The notes under the pieces: model-generated
Database searches by the model: none
The model's input: only the letters and a program-made list of their open reading frames with translations
What the model was told of the DNA's origin: nothing
Translations under genes and position numbers: made by a program
Shown here: in pieces, positions 20,428 through 32,400 of the stretch
Layout: the number at the start of each line of letters is the position of its first letter
Numbering within the stretch: position 1 is the first letter of the stretch
Source: Tillandsia leiboldiana
Lineage: Eukaryota > Streptophyta > Magnoliopsida > Poales > Bromeliaceae
Reading direction: 5' to 3'
NCBI GenBank assembly: GCA_029204045.2
Contig: CM055062.1
Span: forward strand, 3,428,048 to 3,492,047
Length of the DNA stretch: 64,000 nucleotides

Positions 20428-23174
20428 TCCAAAAAAAAAGTCAATTCGCCCATCATGGACATCTCAAATTCGCTTTCCATGGTCTCCGCGAATTTAGAAG
20501 CATCATTATCTCTTGTTGCGCCAAATACAATGTCATCGACATAGATTTGTGCTACAATGAAATTGTTTTGATAATGCTTCACAAAGAGAGTCCTGTCAGC
20601 TCCCCCTCGAGTATAGCCCTTCTCCAAAAGGTGTTTTGTCAACCTTTCGTACCATGCTCGCGGTGCTTGTTCCAGACCGTAAAGAGCCTTTTTCAAACAA
20701 AAAACATGGTTAGGTTGTTTATGGTCTACAAAACCTTTCGGTTGAGCCACATAAACTTCCTCATTTAAAAACCCATTTAGAAACGCGCTCTTAACGTCCA
20801 TTTGAAATAATTTGATTTTAAAATGACAAGCAATAGCAAATAGTATACGAATGGACTCGAGTCTAGCTACAGGGGCGAAAGTTTCATCAAAGTCTATACC
20901 TTCTACTTGAGAGTAGCCTTGAGCAACTAATCGTGCCTTGTTCCTGATGATAGTACCATCCTCATTTTTCTTATTCTTGAAAATCCATTTGGTACCTATC
21001 ACATTGTGTTGCTTCGAAGGCTTCGTTAATTCCCAGACTTTGTTTCGCTCAAATTGATGGAGCTCTTCCTGCATTGCTTTAATCCAGTAGTCATCCTGAA
21101 GAGCTTCATCTATGTTCTTTGGTTCGATTAAAGATACGTAGCAAGCGAATCCACAAACCAACTGCCTCCGAGTTCTAACTCCTTCTTGTGGATCTCCAAT
21201 AATATTCGATTCCGGATGATCCTTGGAGATTCGTAACATTTGAGGTAACGGAGTACTCGGAGGTACATGAGACGATTCCTGCACATCAGATAAACTTGAA
21301 GAACCATTAGATGCATCATTAATATTGGAAGTATTATCATGAGAAGATGCAATGGCAGGTGTATCATCATCTAGAGAGATATCGAGGGTAGATTTTTCAG
21401 ATGCAAAGTGAAAAGCTTCATCTACTTTAACATTTATAGATTCTACAATCGTCTTAGATTCCAAGTTAAATACCCGATATACTCTACTGTTTGTAGAATA
21501 ACCCAAGAAAATCCCTTCGTCACTTCGAGAGTCAAATTTTCCAAGATTTTCGCGGTCACGAAAAACATAACACCGACTCCCAAAGATACGAAAATATTTG
21601 ATGTTGGGTTTTCTACCACACCATAGTTCATATGGTGTATTTAACGTTCTCGGGCGCAAATAAACTCGATTAATTACATAGATTGCAGCGTTCACAGCTT
21701 CAACCCAAAAATGTAGCGGTAAATTCCGGCTGTGAAGTATAACACGTGTGATCTCTTGAACAACCCTGTTTTTGCGCTCGACAACACCATTCTGTTGAGG
21801 TGTATAGGGTGCTGAGAATTCATACTTAATACCGTTTGAAGTGCAAAAGTCAATGAATTTAGAGTTAACGAATTCTCCACCTCTATCACTTCTAACACGA
21901 ATGATCTTTTCATTCTTTTCAGTCATAATACGATGGCAAATCTCGTGAAAAGAATCAAAAGTATCAGCTTTCTCCTTTAAAAATGCTACCCAAGAATATC
22001 TAGAGAAATCATCAACCAATAAGAAAATATACCATTTACCTCCCAAAGATGGTTGACGGGTTGGCCCCATTAAATCCATGTGTAAAAGTTTCAAAGGCCG
22101 TTTTGTACCAACGTGGTTCAAGTTCTTGTGTGCAGTCCTGGACTGTTTTCCCTTTTGGCAACCACCACACACAATGATTTGTTTAAGCAAAAGTTTTGGA
22201 ACCCCCTTGACCACGTCCTTGTTTGAAATTCTAGCAAGTTCCTTAAAATTTATGTGACCTAGCCTTTCATGCCAAAGTGTTTCATTATTCAAAGAGGCTA
22301 AGTTACAATTTTCAGAAGTTTTACTAGGAACAACATAACAATTGTTTTCAGATCTAACCCCCTTTAAAAAGAATACATGGTCCTTATCAGTTACAATACA
22401 TTCAACAGATGAAAAGTTAACTGAAAAACCATTGTCGCAAAGTTGACCTATGCTAATGAGGTTAGTCTTAAGGCCTTCTACATATAACACATTATTTAGA
22501 ACCGGGCCATCTAGAATAGCTACTGTTCCTTTTCCAACAATTTTGGAAGATCGACCGTCTCCGAAAACAACGAGTCCTCCGGAGATTTTCTCAAAGTTTT
22601 GAAAACTATTTTTCTCACCGGTCATGTGACGGGAACATCCGCTATCCAGATACCAAGACGAATTATCATATGCATGCAAGGAAACATTAGTAACAAGACA
22701 AGGGTAAATTTCACCTTTGCGCACCCAAACCTTTTTGGAATGCGTCGGTAATGGTCGTGAGGTTATTCTCCTAGGTGAAGGCGTCTTGTCAGATCGATTG
22801 CTGCTCCTTGATGATGTCGTCTTGCGCGGTGAACTACCAAGGCTCTTTTCATTTGAAAAGTTTTGCTTTGATTTCCGGGGAGGCGCCTTTTTGGTAGTCG
22901 TTGCAAGAAGTGCTTGAGTTGAGCGTTTGGCTCCCATCTTGCAATTTCTCCTTATGTGCCCTAAAATACCACAACGAAAACATACCTTAGATCTTGACGA
23001 TCCCGAGGAGGATGAAGTAGGCTTGTTGTCGTTGCTTGTCGTTAGTTCCGATGTCGGAGGAGGAGATACCGACTGGGGCACAAAGACTGTCCCACTCGAA
23101 CTTGGACTGTTTTCAGTTCGAGTGTACCCGAGGCCGAACCGATTTGTTTGACCAAGACCAAGAAGCTTATCCAA
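20346..23174 (-). CDS. Sirevirus pol: zinc knuckle, protease, integrase, reverse transcriptase (942 aa open)
   Basis: The long open frame contains, in order: a CCHC knuckle (CFRCGILGHIRRNC); aspartic protease (DSGCSRHMTG); integrase with zinc-binding H/H/C/C (HERLGHINF, CGGCQKGK) and the acidic triad (HMDLMGP, RSDRGGEF, NGVVERKN); and reverse transcriptase with QMDVKSAFLNG and the catalytic IYVDD near residue 878. It is in the same frame as gag (24713-23199), from which a single TAG separates it, so the displayed Met start is probably not the true one. The frame is lost after MGELTFFL at a 9-base A run (+ strand, 20431-20439), which removes the RNase H fusion. The neighbouring kinship with copy C, where the frame continues, supports one gag-pol polyprotein. 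Confidence 0.9.
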   Translation of the reverse strand: MDKLLGLGQTNRFGLGYTRTENSPSSSGTVFVPQSVSPPPTSELTTSNDNKPTSSSSGSSRSKVCFRCGILGHIRRNCKMGAKRSTQALLATTTKKAPPRKSKQNFSNEKSLGSSPRKTTSSRSSNRSDKTPSPRRITSRPLPTHSKKVWVRKGEIYPCLVTNVSLHAYDNSSWYLDSGCSRHMTGEKNSFQNFEKISGGLVVFGDGRSSKIVGKGTVAILDGPVLNNVLYVEGLKTNLISIGQLCDNGFSVNFSSVECIVTDKDHVFFLKGVRSENNCYVVPSKTSENCNLASLNNETLWHERLGHINFKELARISNKDVVKGVPKLLLKQIIVCGGCQKGKQSRTAHKNLNHVGTKRPLKLLHMDLMGPTRQPSLGGKWYIFLLVDDFSRYSWVAFLKEKADTFDSFHEICHRIMTEKNEKIIRVRSDRGGEFVNSKFIDFCTSNGIKYEFSAPYTPQQNGVVERKNRVVQEITRVILHSRNLPLHFWVEAVNAAIYVINRVYLRPRTLNTPYELWCGRKPNIKYFRIFGSRCYVFRDRENLGKFDSRSDEGIFLGYSTNSRVYRVFNLESKTIVESINVKVDEAFHFASEKSTLDISLDDDTPAIASSHDNTSNINDASNGSSSLSDVQESSHVPPSTPLPQMLRISKDHPESNIIGDPQEGVRTRRQLVCGFACYVSLIEPKNIDEALQDDYWIKAMQEELHQFERNKVWELTKPSKQHNVIGTKWIFKNKKNEDGTIIRNKARLVAQGYSQVEGIDFDETFAPVARLESIRILFAIACHFKIKLFQMDVKSAFLNGFLNEEVYVAQPKGFVDHKQPNHVFCLKKALYGLEQAPRAWYERLTKHLLEKGYTRGGADRTLFVKHYQNNFIVAQIYVDDIVFGATRDNDASKFAETMESEFEMSMMGELTFFLDCKLNKMMKVFTCVNPSMQWSWLKSLT

Positions 23175-23198
23175 CTTACTCCTTCCAGAAGAAAAACG

Positions 23199-24713
23199 CT
23201 ACAAGTCATCCTTGAGTTGGAGAATGGTCTCTGTCATTTCCAATTTTTCCTGTCGGGCCTCGCCGTAGAGCTTCAAGAAGTAATTCGCTTTGTTCACCAT
23301 ATCTATATAATTCTTCTCGAGTTGCTCATTGGACTCTTGAAGGGAAACATTTGCTTTTATCAGATTATCCCTTTCCACTTCAAGATCGGTCGAGAGAGAA
23401 GTTACCCTTTTTACTTCTTCTTCGAGATCCTGCAATCTCCCTCTCAACCCCTTGTTTTGTTTAGCCGGTTTCTTTGAATCCTTCAAAAGTCTGTGGTAGG
23501 CTAAAACAAAAACTTCACCTTCCGAATTATCCGATTCGTTGTCCGTTGCAGTCTTTTCAACAGTGGAGTTGGACAATGACTCGGATATACTTGCCATTAA
23601 GCACATGAATGGTGAAGATGTGGACGCGTGGAATGTCGTGGTGCTCTTTTCTTCATCACTTGAAGACGACTCATTTGACATTGAGTTGTCATCCCAAGTG
23701 ACGACTTGCATCACCTTCTTCTTTGCCGGATACTTGTTGGGACACTCCGTTGCAATGTGGCCGTAGCCTCGACATTTGAAACATTGTAGTTGTCCCTCTG
23801 AACTTTTCTTATCCTTTGAGAAGTTCTCTTGCTTTCTTGACTTGTAACTTGATGTACCCTTGCCTTTCTTCGACTTTCCGAAGGATGGAGATTTACTTGA
23901 ATTACCCCTTCGAAAGTTGCGGCGAAACTTCCTTGTCAAGAGAGCGAGTTGCTTCTCAAAGTCCTCCATAGAAAGGTTCTCGTCATCGTCTGAGGATGAT
24001 GTATCCGCGTCTTCTTCCTTAGTTGTTTTCAACGCATAACCTGAAGACTTAGAAGAGGATGCTTTTCCAGAAGAATTGTTAGTAGAAAATGTCATTTCAT
24101 ATGTTTGTAATGAACCAACTAATTCTTCTACACGCATTTCGTCCGGGTGTTTAATAGTTTCAATGGCTGTAACCTTTGGGCGAAATCGTTCAGGAAGAGT
24201 TCTTAATATCTTTCTTACAATTTTAAATTCTGGAATCTTCTCTCCCAAGTTAGCACATGAGTTTACGATATCTTGCAATCGTGTGTAATAGTCTGTGAAA
24301 GATTCATTTTCTGCCATAAAAATGGAGTCAAATCTGCTCATAAGCATTTGCAGTTTCTGAATCTTCACGAGGTTAGTTTCCTCATGTGTAACCTGAAGAA
24401 CATCCCAGATTTCTTTCGCAGTCTCACATGCCGAGACGCGAGAGAATTCAGTTTGAGATAAGGCATTAAAAATAGCATTAATTCCCTTGCCATTGTAAGA
24501 AGATGAATCTAACTCTTCCTTGGTCCATTTCGACCTAGGTTTGATGGTGCGAACATCACCAATAATTTCAGTTGGATTAGACCATCCTAATTCAATTGAT
24601 TGCCACACCCGTTCGTCGATGGAAATTAAAAAGGCTTTCATCCGTACTTTCCAATACGCATAATTTGTTCCATCGAAGAATGGGGGTCTGTTGATGTTTC
24701 CACCTTCAACCAT
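23199..24713 (-). CDS. Sirevirus gag (504 aa, ends at in-frame TAG)
   Basis: The start ATG lies 20 bases past the primer site. Residues 1-190 are the copia-type gag core (FDGTNYAYWKVRMKAFL, LPERFRPKVTAIE). An acidic Ser/Asp stretch follows, then a basic tract (LTRKFRRNFRRGNSSKS), the first CCHC knuckle (CFKCRGYGHIATEC) and a long Glu/Lys/Leu coiled coil to the end. Gag coats the RNA and builds the virus-like particle. It ends in TAG at 23199-23201, present in both reads of this locus; copy C has CAG (Gln) at the homologous position. Whether the TAG is a mutation or a programmed stop is open. Confidence 0.9.
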   Translation of the reverse strand: MVEGGNINRPPFFDGTNYAYWKVRMKAFLISIDERVWQSIELGWSNPTEIIGDVRTIKPRSKWTKEELDSSSYNGKGINAIFNALSQTEFSRVSACETAKEIWDVLQVTHEETNLVKIQKLQMLMSRFDSIFMAENESFTDYYTRLQDIVNSCANLGEKIPEFKIVRKILRTLPERFRPKVTAIETIKHPDEMRVEELVGSLQTYEMTFSTNNSSGKASSSKSSGYALKTTKEEDADTSSSDDDENLSMEDFEKQLALLTRKFRRNFRRGNSSKSPSFGKSKKGKGTSSYKSRKQENFSKDKKSSEGQLQCFKCRGYGHIATECPNKYPAKKKVMQVVTWDDNSMSNESSSSDEEKSTTTFHASTSSPFMCLMASISESLSNSTVEKTATDNESDNSEGEVFVLAYHRLLKDSKKPAKQNKGLRGRLQDLEEEVKRVTSLSTDLEVERDNLIKANVSLQESNEQLEKNYIDMVNKANYFLKLYGEARQEKLEMTETILQLKDDL

Positions 24714-24732
24714 TGTTTACAACCCTATTCCC

Positions 24733-24744
24733 TCTCTGATACCA
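24733..24744 (-). promoter_or_regulatory. Primer binding site, copy B
   Basis: Same TGGTATCAGAGA motif as in copy A, 2 bases inside the LTR. Confidence 0.9.
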
Positions 24745-24746
24745 CT

Positions 24747-26148
24747 TGTTGGGTTATATGTAATATAGATCTAAATAGGAGAAAAAACACCTAGAGGGGG
24801 GTGAATAGGTGTAAATAATAAACACTCAAAAAATCATTGCGCAATAAAACCCAATGCGGAAAAATAAATGAACACGCAAGATTTTTACGTGGAAAAACTC
24901 CAAGCCGGAGTAAAAAACCACGGGACCGATAACACGGTGAAATCCACTAGAATTAAAACACGTACAAGGTGATTTAACGTACTCACAGACGACTCAACCT
25001 TTTACCATACGCTCCTAGTTGATCTTCTCCGCTCGTTCCGCAACGCGTCTCGAATCCACGATCTGCGTCCAACGCCGAATCCACGGCGTCCAACGTCGAG
25101 TCCACGACGTCTGACCGAATCCACGGTCTTCACCCAGTAGCACGCTTCGAATCCACGAACGTACCTCGCTCCGAATCCACGAGAGCGGTTGAACCTTGAA
25201 TCCACAAGGACACGCGAGTCCACACGCCGATTTTGGGGAAATCGTTATTTTTTGGGTGGTGATGATCCACCGAATACTTAGATTAGAAATAGATCGGAAA
25301 TACCATCTAAGTATTCATTGATTTGATTCTACTCAAAATCTGAGTATGAAAACCTAAAATCAAATCAATCAATTATAGATGAAGAAACATAGAATTAAAT
25401 CTAGTATTTCCTTTCTTCTCTATATGTGGATCTTAGGCCGTATAAGATGATATTTGATTATGACGGCTATTTTCCTTAACCCTAGAAAAAGAAACATAGG
25501 GTCTATTTATAGGTTAGAAACCCTAGGAAGGAGATAAGAATAAAAAACCTACCATTTCTGGAAATTTTACGGACGGCGATTCGGATCGGATTTCGGCGAT
25601 CCGGATTGCAGTAACAAGAAAGACGGTTTCCAGAAAATCAATAGTTCGGGATCCGGATCGAAATGGCTGATCCGGATCGTTCATACAGTTTCATCAAACA
25701 TCAACGTTCGGGATCCGGATTGCAAATCCTGATCCGGATCGTGCAAGTAAAAAGGTAAAACTAGTGTTCGGGATCCGGATTGCAAATCCTGATCCGGATC
25801 GTGCAAGTAAAAAGGTAAAACTAGTGTTCGGGATCCGGATCATGAGATGGTGCGATCCGGATTGAACCAGTGTATGAACGAACACCCTTCGGGATCCGGA
25901 TTGGAATGTCTGATCCGGATCCTGAACATGTCCCATGTCCAGTTTTTGATTTTTATGCAATGAAAAATTCTTCCAGGTGTTTCTACACTACAAGAAGTAT
26001 TCGGATCACCAAAAATCTTTAGTTAAACATACTTGATGCTTTTGAATTCTTCTTTCTTGAGATTGAGTTAAATGATCCAACCTTCTTCACCTTCAATCTT
26101 CAAGACTTGAACCTTTCACGAAATTACGCCAACTCAAATTCCGTAACA
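24747..26148 (-). repeat. Sirevirus 5' LTR (contig 2 version, 1402 bp)
   Basis: The best reading of the 5' LTR. It differs from the 3' LTR (4588-5928) by a handful of substitutions and by a perfect tandem duplication of a 60-bp unit (about 25708-25827) within the U3 palindrome array. The TATA box is the complement of 25503-25512. The flank aagaa is at 26149-26153. Confidence 0.93.
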
Positions 26149-29100
26149 AAGAAAAATCATATAATCTTTAAAGCAAGGTTTACAAGAAAAAACATAATAA
26201 TTAAACATCTACTACAGTTAATCCAACAAATTAAAGTCCTAAGCACGTTATAAAACAACTGGAAATAACAAGAAAATGTTCTGCCACGGGATGGTACTAA
26301 CGCAGTGTCCTCACAAATCGTCCCGATGCCTACTACCCGACCGACCTACAAAAGTCACCCAGGGGTGTGAGACACAACTGAATGTATCTCAGTGGGTGTA
26401 AGTAGTAAAGCAAATATGGCATAATAAAATGCAGGTATAAAGCAGGTAGGAAGAACAGATATTTAGCAGATATGAAAGCAGGTATAACGACAGGTATGAA
26501 AGCATGTGAATGGACTACTATAAACCAACTGTAAAAATGCATCATCAATAATCTGCTATATCCAACCATATGCCACTGTTGGTCACTAGGATCTCAGGCT
26601 AGTGCCAAAACCAAATCTGACATGAACCCCACACCTGCTGACTATCAAAGGGGCTCAATATCGCCCGATCCCACAGGTGCAGCTATATAAATGGGCTCAC
26701 GGGTCGCTCAGACCACTCTACCGGTAAAGAACACCACTGTGGGGGATCATCCCACTGGTGTACGTGAAGATGTCCAACTGGTGCATGGCGATCTCAAAGT
26801 AAATGCTCAAGCTCACGGTCAGGAGACCGGAAATACGGCAACCAGCCGGGAACCCCCAATCGGGATCAAGTATATCAGTGTATCAATAAATATGTCGTGA
26901 TAACAAGATATCCACATAACCTATTATGCAATGTAAAACTGTAAATATTGACATATATAGTCTAGCAGTAGGTGATATATAACAACAGAGTCTAGGAGTG
27001 TCTAAAACACTGAGCATGGCATGATGTAGTAAGAACCAATAAAAACCCTACTATACTAAGAGTGTCAAGTACACTGAAATAGATATAGAATCAAACAGTC
27101 AAATAACATCAAGTAGGGTCTGCACGGCAACCAATGGGACCAGTCAAACACGGTACCCAAGGTTACACTATACCGATACCCAGATCGGAGTACCCATCTC
27201 AACCTAGGCGGTCCTGATATCCGCTGCTGAAATGGCGAGGCGACTCCCGATATCCGCTGCTCGACTAACGAGGCGGCTCCTGAATGCTCGGGCCTGAATC
27301 ATAATCATCAATCAATCAAAACACACTCATACCAAATCCCCAAACAAAACAGTATAATACACCTAGATCACTCAAGGTCTCGGAATCCGCCGGAATTTTG
27401 GTAATCCGCCTATCGCTCAAAATTGATACGATCTGAGCCTACTAGCTACCAAATTAAATGAAATTTGGCATGCTGCTCCAGAACGCTTCACTTAAGGTAA
27501 CTGACAAGCTACCAACCCTAGATAAGGTCCAAAGTTTAAAAGTGCCAAATTACCGCGAACCGCCAGTTTACCGTTTTACGAGTCTAAAATCAATTCTCGC
27601 TCAACGAAAGTCTGAGATCATGAATGACGAGTTCCATAAACATCTGTACGCAGCCCAAGGCCGAATGTCACAATTGCAACTAGGTCCCTAGACTTTTTGC
27701 AAATTGCATAAAACAACCTAAAAATAGAGTTTTGAGTCGATACCTGAATCCGAAGGGTTTCGAATCAATCCACAGGTTCCAATCACATGCCCTCGACTTT
27801 CTGGAGTCCGTGCTCACTGTCCGAGGGTGGCACAAGGTCCAAGAAGAGATAATGCTCAACCTACCAAAAATAATAATTATCTAAGTTGAGATTCCAAAGC
27901 AACCACTCAACCAAACTACGAACCGAAAAGAGCACCATGCTTAGGATGCCCTGGAGGTTCAGAGGCTCGCCTTGCCTGAGCCGAAAGGTCGCCGGAATAG
28001 TAGCAGAAGCACCCTCGGCCAAGAACACCAAGCTCGAGCCCAACCAAAAGCAATTCCTCGCTGGGGCCAAACCAACCAGAAAAGAAATGATCATCACACT
28101 CCAGAGGGCAAAGGGAGGTCGAGGCTCACTTACCTAAGACTATGGAGTGGCCGGAGACAGCACCGGAGCAAGGTGGCCGAAGTGCACCTTGCCTAGAGCT
28201 CGGTTGGCCGAGGTTGCCCTAACCCGGGCTCCAGCCACAACCCAAAGAAAGCAGCCATTGGAGAAGGTCACCAAAGGTGGTAGGGGCACCGCCGAGTCAA
28301 GCTCTGGCGGCCCGGTGTGGAGTTTGGCCGGAGGGCAAACTTGCGGCCAAGCTTGAAGACAACAATGGTGGAATTTTAACCAGAGGTTTACGGACACATG
28401 CAAGGGTACTGGAGGGGCTGTCAAGGTGTTAGGAAACTTACTAGGGAGGTGGCCGGGGTCGAGAAGCGCCGGCGGCGAGGCTTGGCTCCACGCAAGAAAA
28501 ATAAACTAGGGCTTCGCCTCGCAGCCCTCACACAGAACCAGAGGCTTCCAAACCTCACAGTAACCTTTCTGGGAGTCTACAGAGAAGGCCCAGGAGTTCT
28601 GATCACTTGCTACCGCACCGGAACCGGCGCGCGTGAAGTCCCGGCCTGATTAGGGTTCCGGCAGCTCCTCTGCCTCCACCCGATTTTTGAGCAGCTTCGG
28701 GTCGTGCAGCTGCACCAGTAAGATGCTCTAGGTGTCAGGGAAACACTGCCATGAGTCTCGACGGAAGAAAAACAAGAGAGGGTTGATTAGAGCCTACCTC
28801 GGTCAGATAAAGAGAAAAAGAATAACTTCTTCTCTGGCATCCGACAATGGTTTCCGATGATCGCGCTCCTCAGGCGGGGTCTACAGAGGGACAAAGGATG
28901 GATTATAGCTCTCCGGAGAAGAGTTGGTAGTCAAAACTCTCCTCTCTCCCAAGCTCGGAATCCCGACAATGGTTTCCTTCTTCCTCTTCCTATCTGGCCA
29001 GGGGGAGAAGATGGGCTCGGGGGCTATTGTGAGGAGTGAGGGGGTTGTGGGGAGGTGGCCGCAAGTGCCCAGGCTTCGGGTGCAGGTGGTTACATCAACA

Positions 29101-29426
29101 ACAAATCCTAACAGCACTAACCTATCATTTCTAAGGGAACCCTCATCCCACAATAATTTGCAATTTGGTCCCTCAAAGAAAAATGCACTAATGCATAAAG
29201 GTCCTTGCACAATCACCCCGTTCCAAACCATGCATAAAATAATAGTATTTAAGCCCAAAATAAACCAAAAATCATCTAAAACACGCATTTCGAGGCGATC
29301 GGGCCGTTGAATATAAAAACGGGCGACACCACGACATCCGGCTCGTTGAAACCTATCAGGCAGCCAATTTGGTTCGCTAAAACTATATCTTGAGAAATTA
29401 CAAAATCATTCAAAATAAAGACTAAC
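26149..29426 (-). repeat. Y2 solo LTR, middle part
   Basis: Continuation of the LTR begun at 4413. The part 26170-27300 matches Y1 (3871-4412 plus 32941-33550). The GC-rich part at 28100-29300 has the gccgg- and ctccggag-rich character seen at 1-900 and 63421-64000. The ORFs at 27458-29310 are short, overlap one another, match no family I recognise and lie inside the repeat. It is interrupted at 29427 by the T3 solo LTR. Confidence 0.55.
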
Positions 29427-32400
29427 TGTCACGCCCCGGAGTCGAAATTGCGACCCGGCTTGCCAACAGATCCGCCGCCCATACGGGAAGCCCCGTATAG
29501 ATGTAGCGACTAACCTGCAAAAGATCATCTACACTATACAGATATCGGAGCTGAAAAGTAACTGCTGAAAATAAAATATATACAACTCCACAGATATACA
29601 GCCCAAGTCTTCACAAATACATAAGTCTCTCAACTGTAAAAGAAATATACAAGATAAGTCCCAAAAGGAAACCCTAACAATACTAATACATCACCAAAAT
29701 ATGGTACCTCTACTCTCCCTTTGGCAGACGACTGGTAGGGATCTAGCTCGCGACTCCCTTACCTTGATCAGCAGAAACAGCAGCTGGAGCAGCAGGAACA
29801 GGAGTAGAAGTCCCTGGGGAAAAAGACACCACAGCGGGTGTGAGAACTACATCCCACAGTAGTTCTCAGTGGGTACCGCCAGCAAGCCCGACGGTCTGCC
29901 CACTAAGTCTACTAGAGGCATAAAGTAACAAATGCAGTGCTGAAAGGAAATGCTGGAAAAATAAACTCTACAGCTACCATGCCTCTATCTAGATGCTCAA
30001 AGAGTGGAACAGAAGGGGACATGATGCATCTACTATCCCTCAACTCAGATCACCCAATCTACACTGACTGCCACATAGGGTCCAGTCAAACCTGCGCCTA
30101 CGTACTGTCGTTACATCCAAAAAGGACCGGACTTACGTAGGGCGTCCGTGACTGCCAAAACTGGCCCAGCCAGAGGGACTGCGTCGATAAGTCGTGATAG
30201 CAAATATCAAGCCCAGCTCCGGAGTGGCACTCGAGGGGTGCGACCCGACTGAGGAAAGTATTCGCGCATCTCTGTCGAGCTCAAATGTGGCTCATGCAGG
30301 CTATAGTCCAAATCCTCGATCAACAAGATCGACAGTAACCAACAAAACACTCACTCACTCACAGGCTAGAAAACTACACAGCCGGGACCCACTGTCACTC
30401 AGACGGCTACCAAAAATGAAACACTGATCTATAGGCTGCTATCAGACTCCACTCGGCCCCCAGACACGAGTGTAACATGCATCCCACAACAACCCGACCT
30501 CTCGGCCCACTACCCGGGCGAGGAAACTCTTAGTCCAGGATGAAATAGTAAATGACAGTGTGGGAATGTCTAAAGCAATAATATCCTAGCTCAAGTTGGA
30601 GTTTTCTACTAGTCTAGTTGAACATGCTGCATATGGTGGGGGTGCTAGGTCAAGTTCCAAGATAACAATAATTTAACAGATTGTAGAAAGCAGAAAGATC
30701 ACATGATCATCAATATAACAGTAGGAAATATCAATTCTCACATTATAGCATGCTACATAGTACATTCACAACCATGCATGATCCTACATAAATAGAATTA
30801 ATGTATAGTCCATAGATTTTGAAGACGAAGCAATCCGCCTGGAAGTGCTAAACTGTCCAAAGTCCAACAGCTGAAAATACCCAGGAACAAATATCTCCAA
30901 TTTTCCCCAGTTCCAACGGGTTCAGAAATACCCGCAAACCCTCCTAGGTACAACAATAAGGTCCAAAGTTACACTTTATTCCAAAAATATCCAAGTACAC
31001 ACAATCTGCTGGTAACAGTCCCAAAGGTGTGAAATTTTCACCTGCAGAATGGACTCCAAAAAATTCGACAAAGATACCGCTGTGATCGTCACGTTGAGCC
31101 CTTCGAAACGAGTACCTGCACGTCTCAATCCGAGCCCCGTAGACCGAGTTACAAATTCCACAACACGGTGAGCGCGAAACCCCACAACATAACAACTGTA
31201 ACACTTTGCACAGAAAAGGGGGAAATGTATACCTTCGGGCAAGCCTCAAAAAAATTCCAAAAAAATACGATGATAATCCTTGCGTTTCGTAGATGCGAAA
31301 CGAGTATAGGCACGCCTCAATCCGATGCTCGAGCATGGAGAAATCTATGAAACAACCCAGTGCTGTCCCAAAAATCACCACAGAAAAGGGGTCCCAGTAA
31401 GCTCGGAAAAACTCATAGAAAAACTCGAAACGAGGGGAAGCTGAAAATACCAAGATCGTAGCCCTACCTGTCGTGGATCCAACGAAGTAAGAATCGCCCG
31501 AAAAGGTAGTCGGAGTAGGCCCAAGGAGCTCCCGCACCGAAACGCGACGGAAGGGATCACCGGCGAAGGAACGTCGCGATGCTCTAAAGAAATGGAAACC
31601 TCGAAAAGCGTGCCACATAAAATCCCAAAAATCCTCAGGTGGATGCTGCACAGAGGGAGTAGCAACTTTGCTGAAGGGAGCTCTGTGAGAGAAGGGCTCA
31701 AAGTGGGAGAAAAAGCCCAAAGAAGTGATTTCGGGCCCTATATATAGGCCCAACCAAACAAATCGAATAATACCATCTATGTCCCTGGTTTCGGGCGCTC
31801 GGACAGGTTTCGGGCGCCCAAATCCGGCGGCGCACCGCACCGCAGGGGAGCGCCCGAAACTCCCCTGGGCTGACACGTGTCCCGCACAGCAAACAACTGT
31901 GCGGGGCGCGTCGGAAGCGGCCACGTGGCCCTCCAGGAGTCGGACGCGTGTCCCACACAGCAAACAGCTGTGCGGGGCGCGCGCGGTGCCGCCACGTGGC
32001 ACCTCCCCGGTTAAACGGGTAGGTGGCGCCCGTGAATAGCGGGGCGCCACGTGTCCACCCACGTCACGGGTTGCACGTGCGGGCAAGCGCCGTTTGACCG
32101 CCTGCCACGCACGCCCCCCGAGGCGCTCGCCCGCGCCCCCGTGCGCCGCGCCTCGTGAGCCCGCCAATGGCATGCTGCCACGTGTCCCTGCGCCGGGTCC
32201 ATGCACCCGCGCGGGGACTCCATGGACCGCGCACTCTGCGCCGGCCAACCAGCACACGCCATGTGTCCTGCGCCGGGCCTATGCACCCAGCCGCACCGCT
32301 CTGTGGACCGAGCGCTGCAAACCGGCCAATGACAGGTCGCCACGTGGCATGCCGACGGTCCACGACCCCTCCCATGCACCGAAATCCACTTAAAACTTCC

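Larger units (their letters stand above)
17570..26148 (-). mobile_element. Sirevirus copy B, probable duplicate read of copy A
   Basis: Contig 2 starts inside the third ORF and runs to the end of the 5' LTR. It is collinear with 7614-16220 and nearly free of substitutions. The right flank (aagaa plus the same Y2 LTR) is identical in context to that of copy A. A second insertion at the same base of the same LTR copy is implausible. Gag and pol are more intact here, and the third ORF is worse, which is what noisy ends on opposite sides of the gap would produce. Confidence 0.85.

Noticed and set aside
23199..23201. Programmed readthrough as a firm call for the gag TAG
   Set aside because: Only one locus has it and its context does not match the usual readthrough signal; kept as a question.
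17570..26148. Copy B as a second Sirevirus insertion or as a tandem array sharing one LTR
   Set aside because: Flank, target repeat and LTR duplication are the same as in copy A, and the copies differ mainly by indels near the gap.
30944..32257. 437-codon minus-strand ORF in the T3 solo LTR
   Set aside because: It spans the U3 and TATA region of an LTR, is GC-driven, overlaps several equally long frames and is not kept in other T copies.
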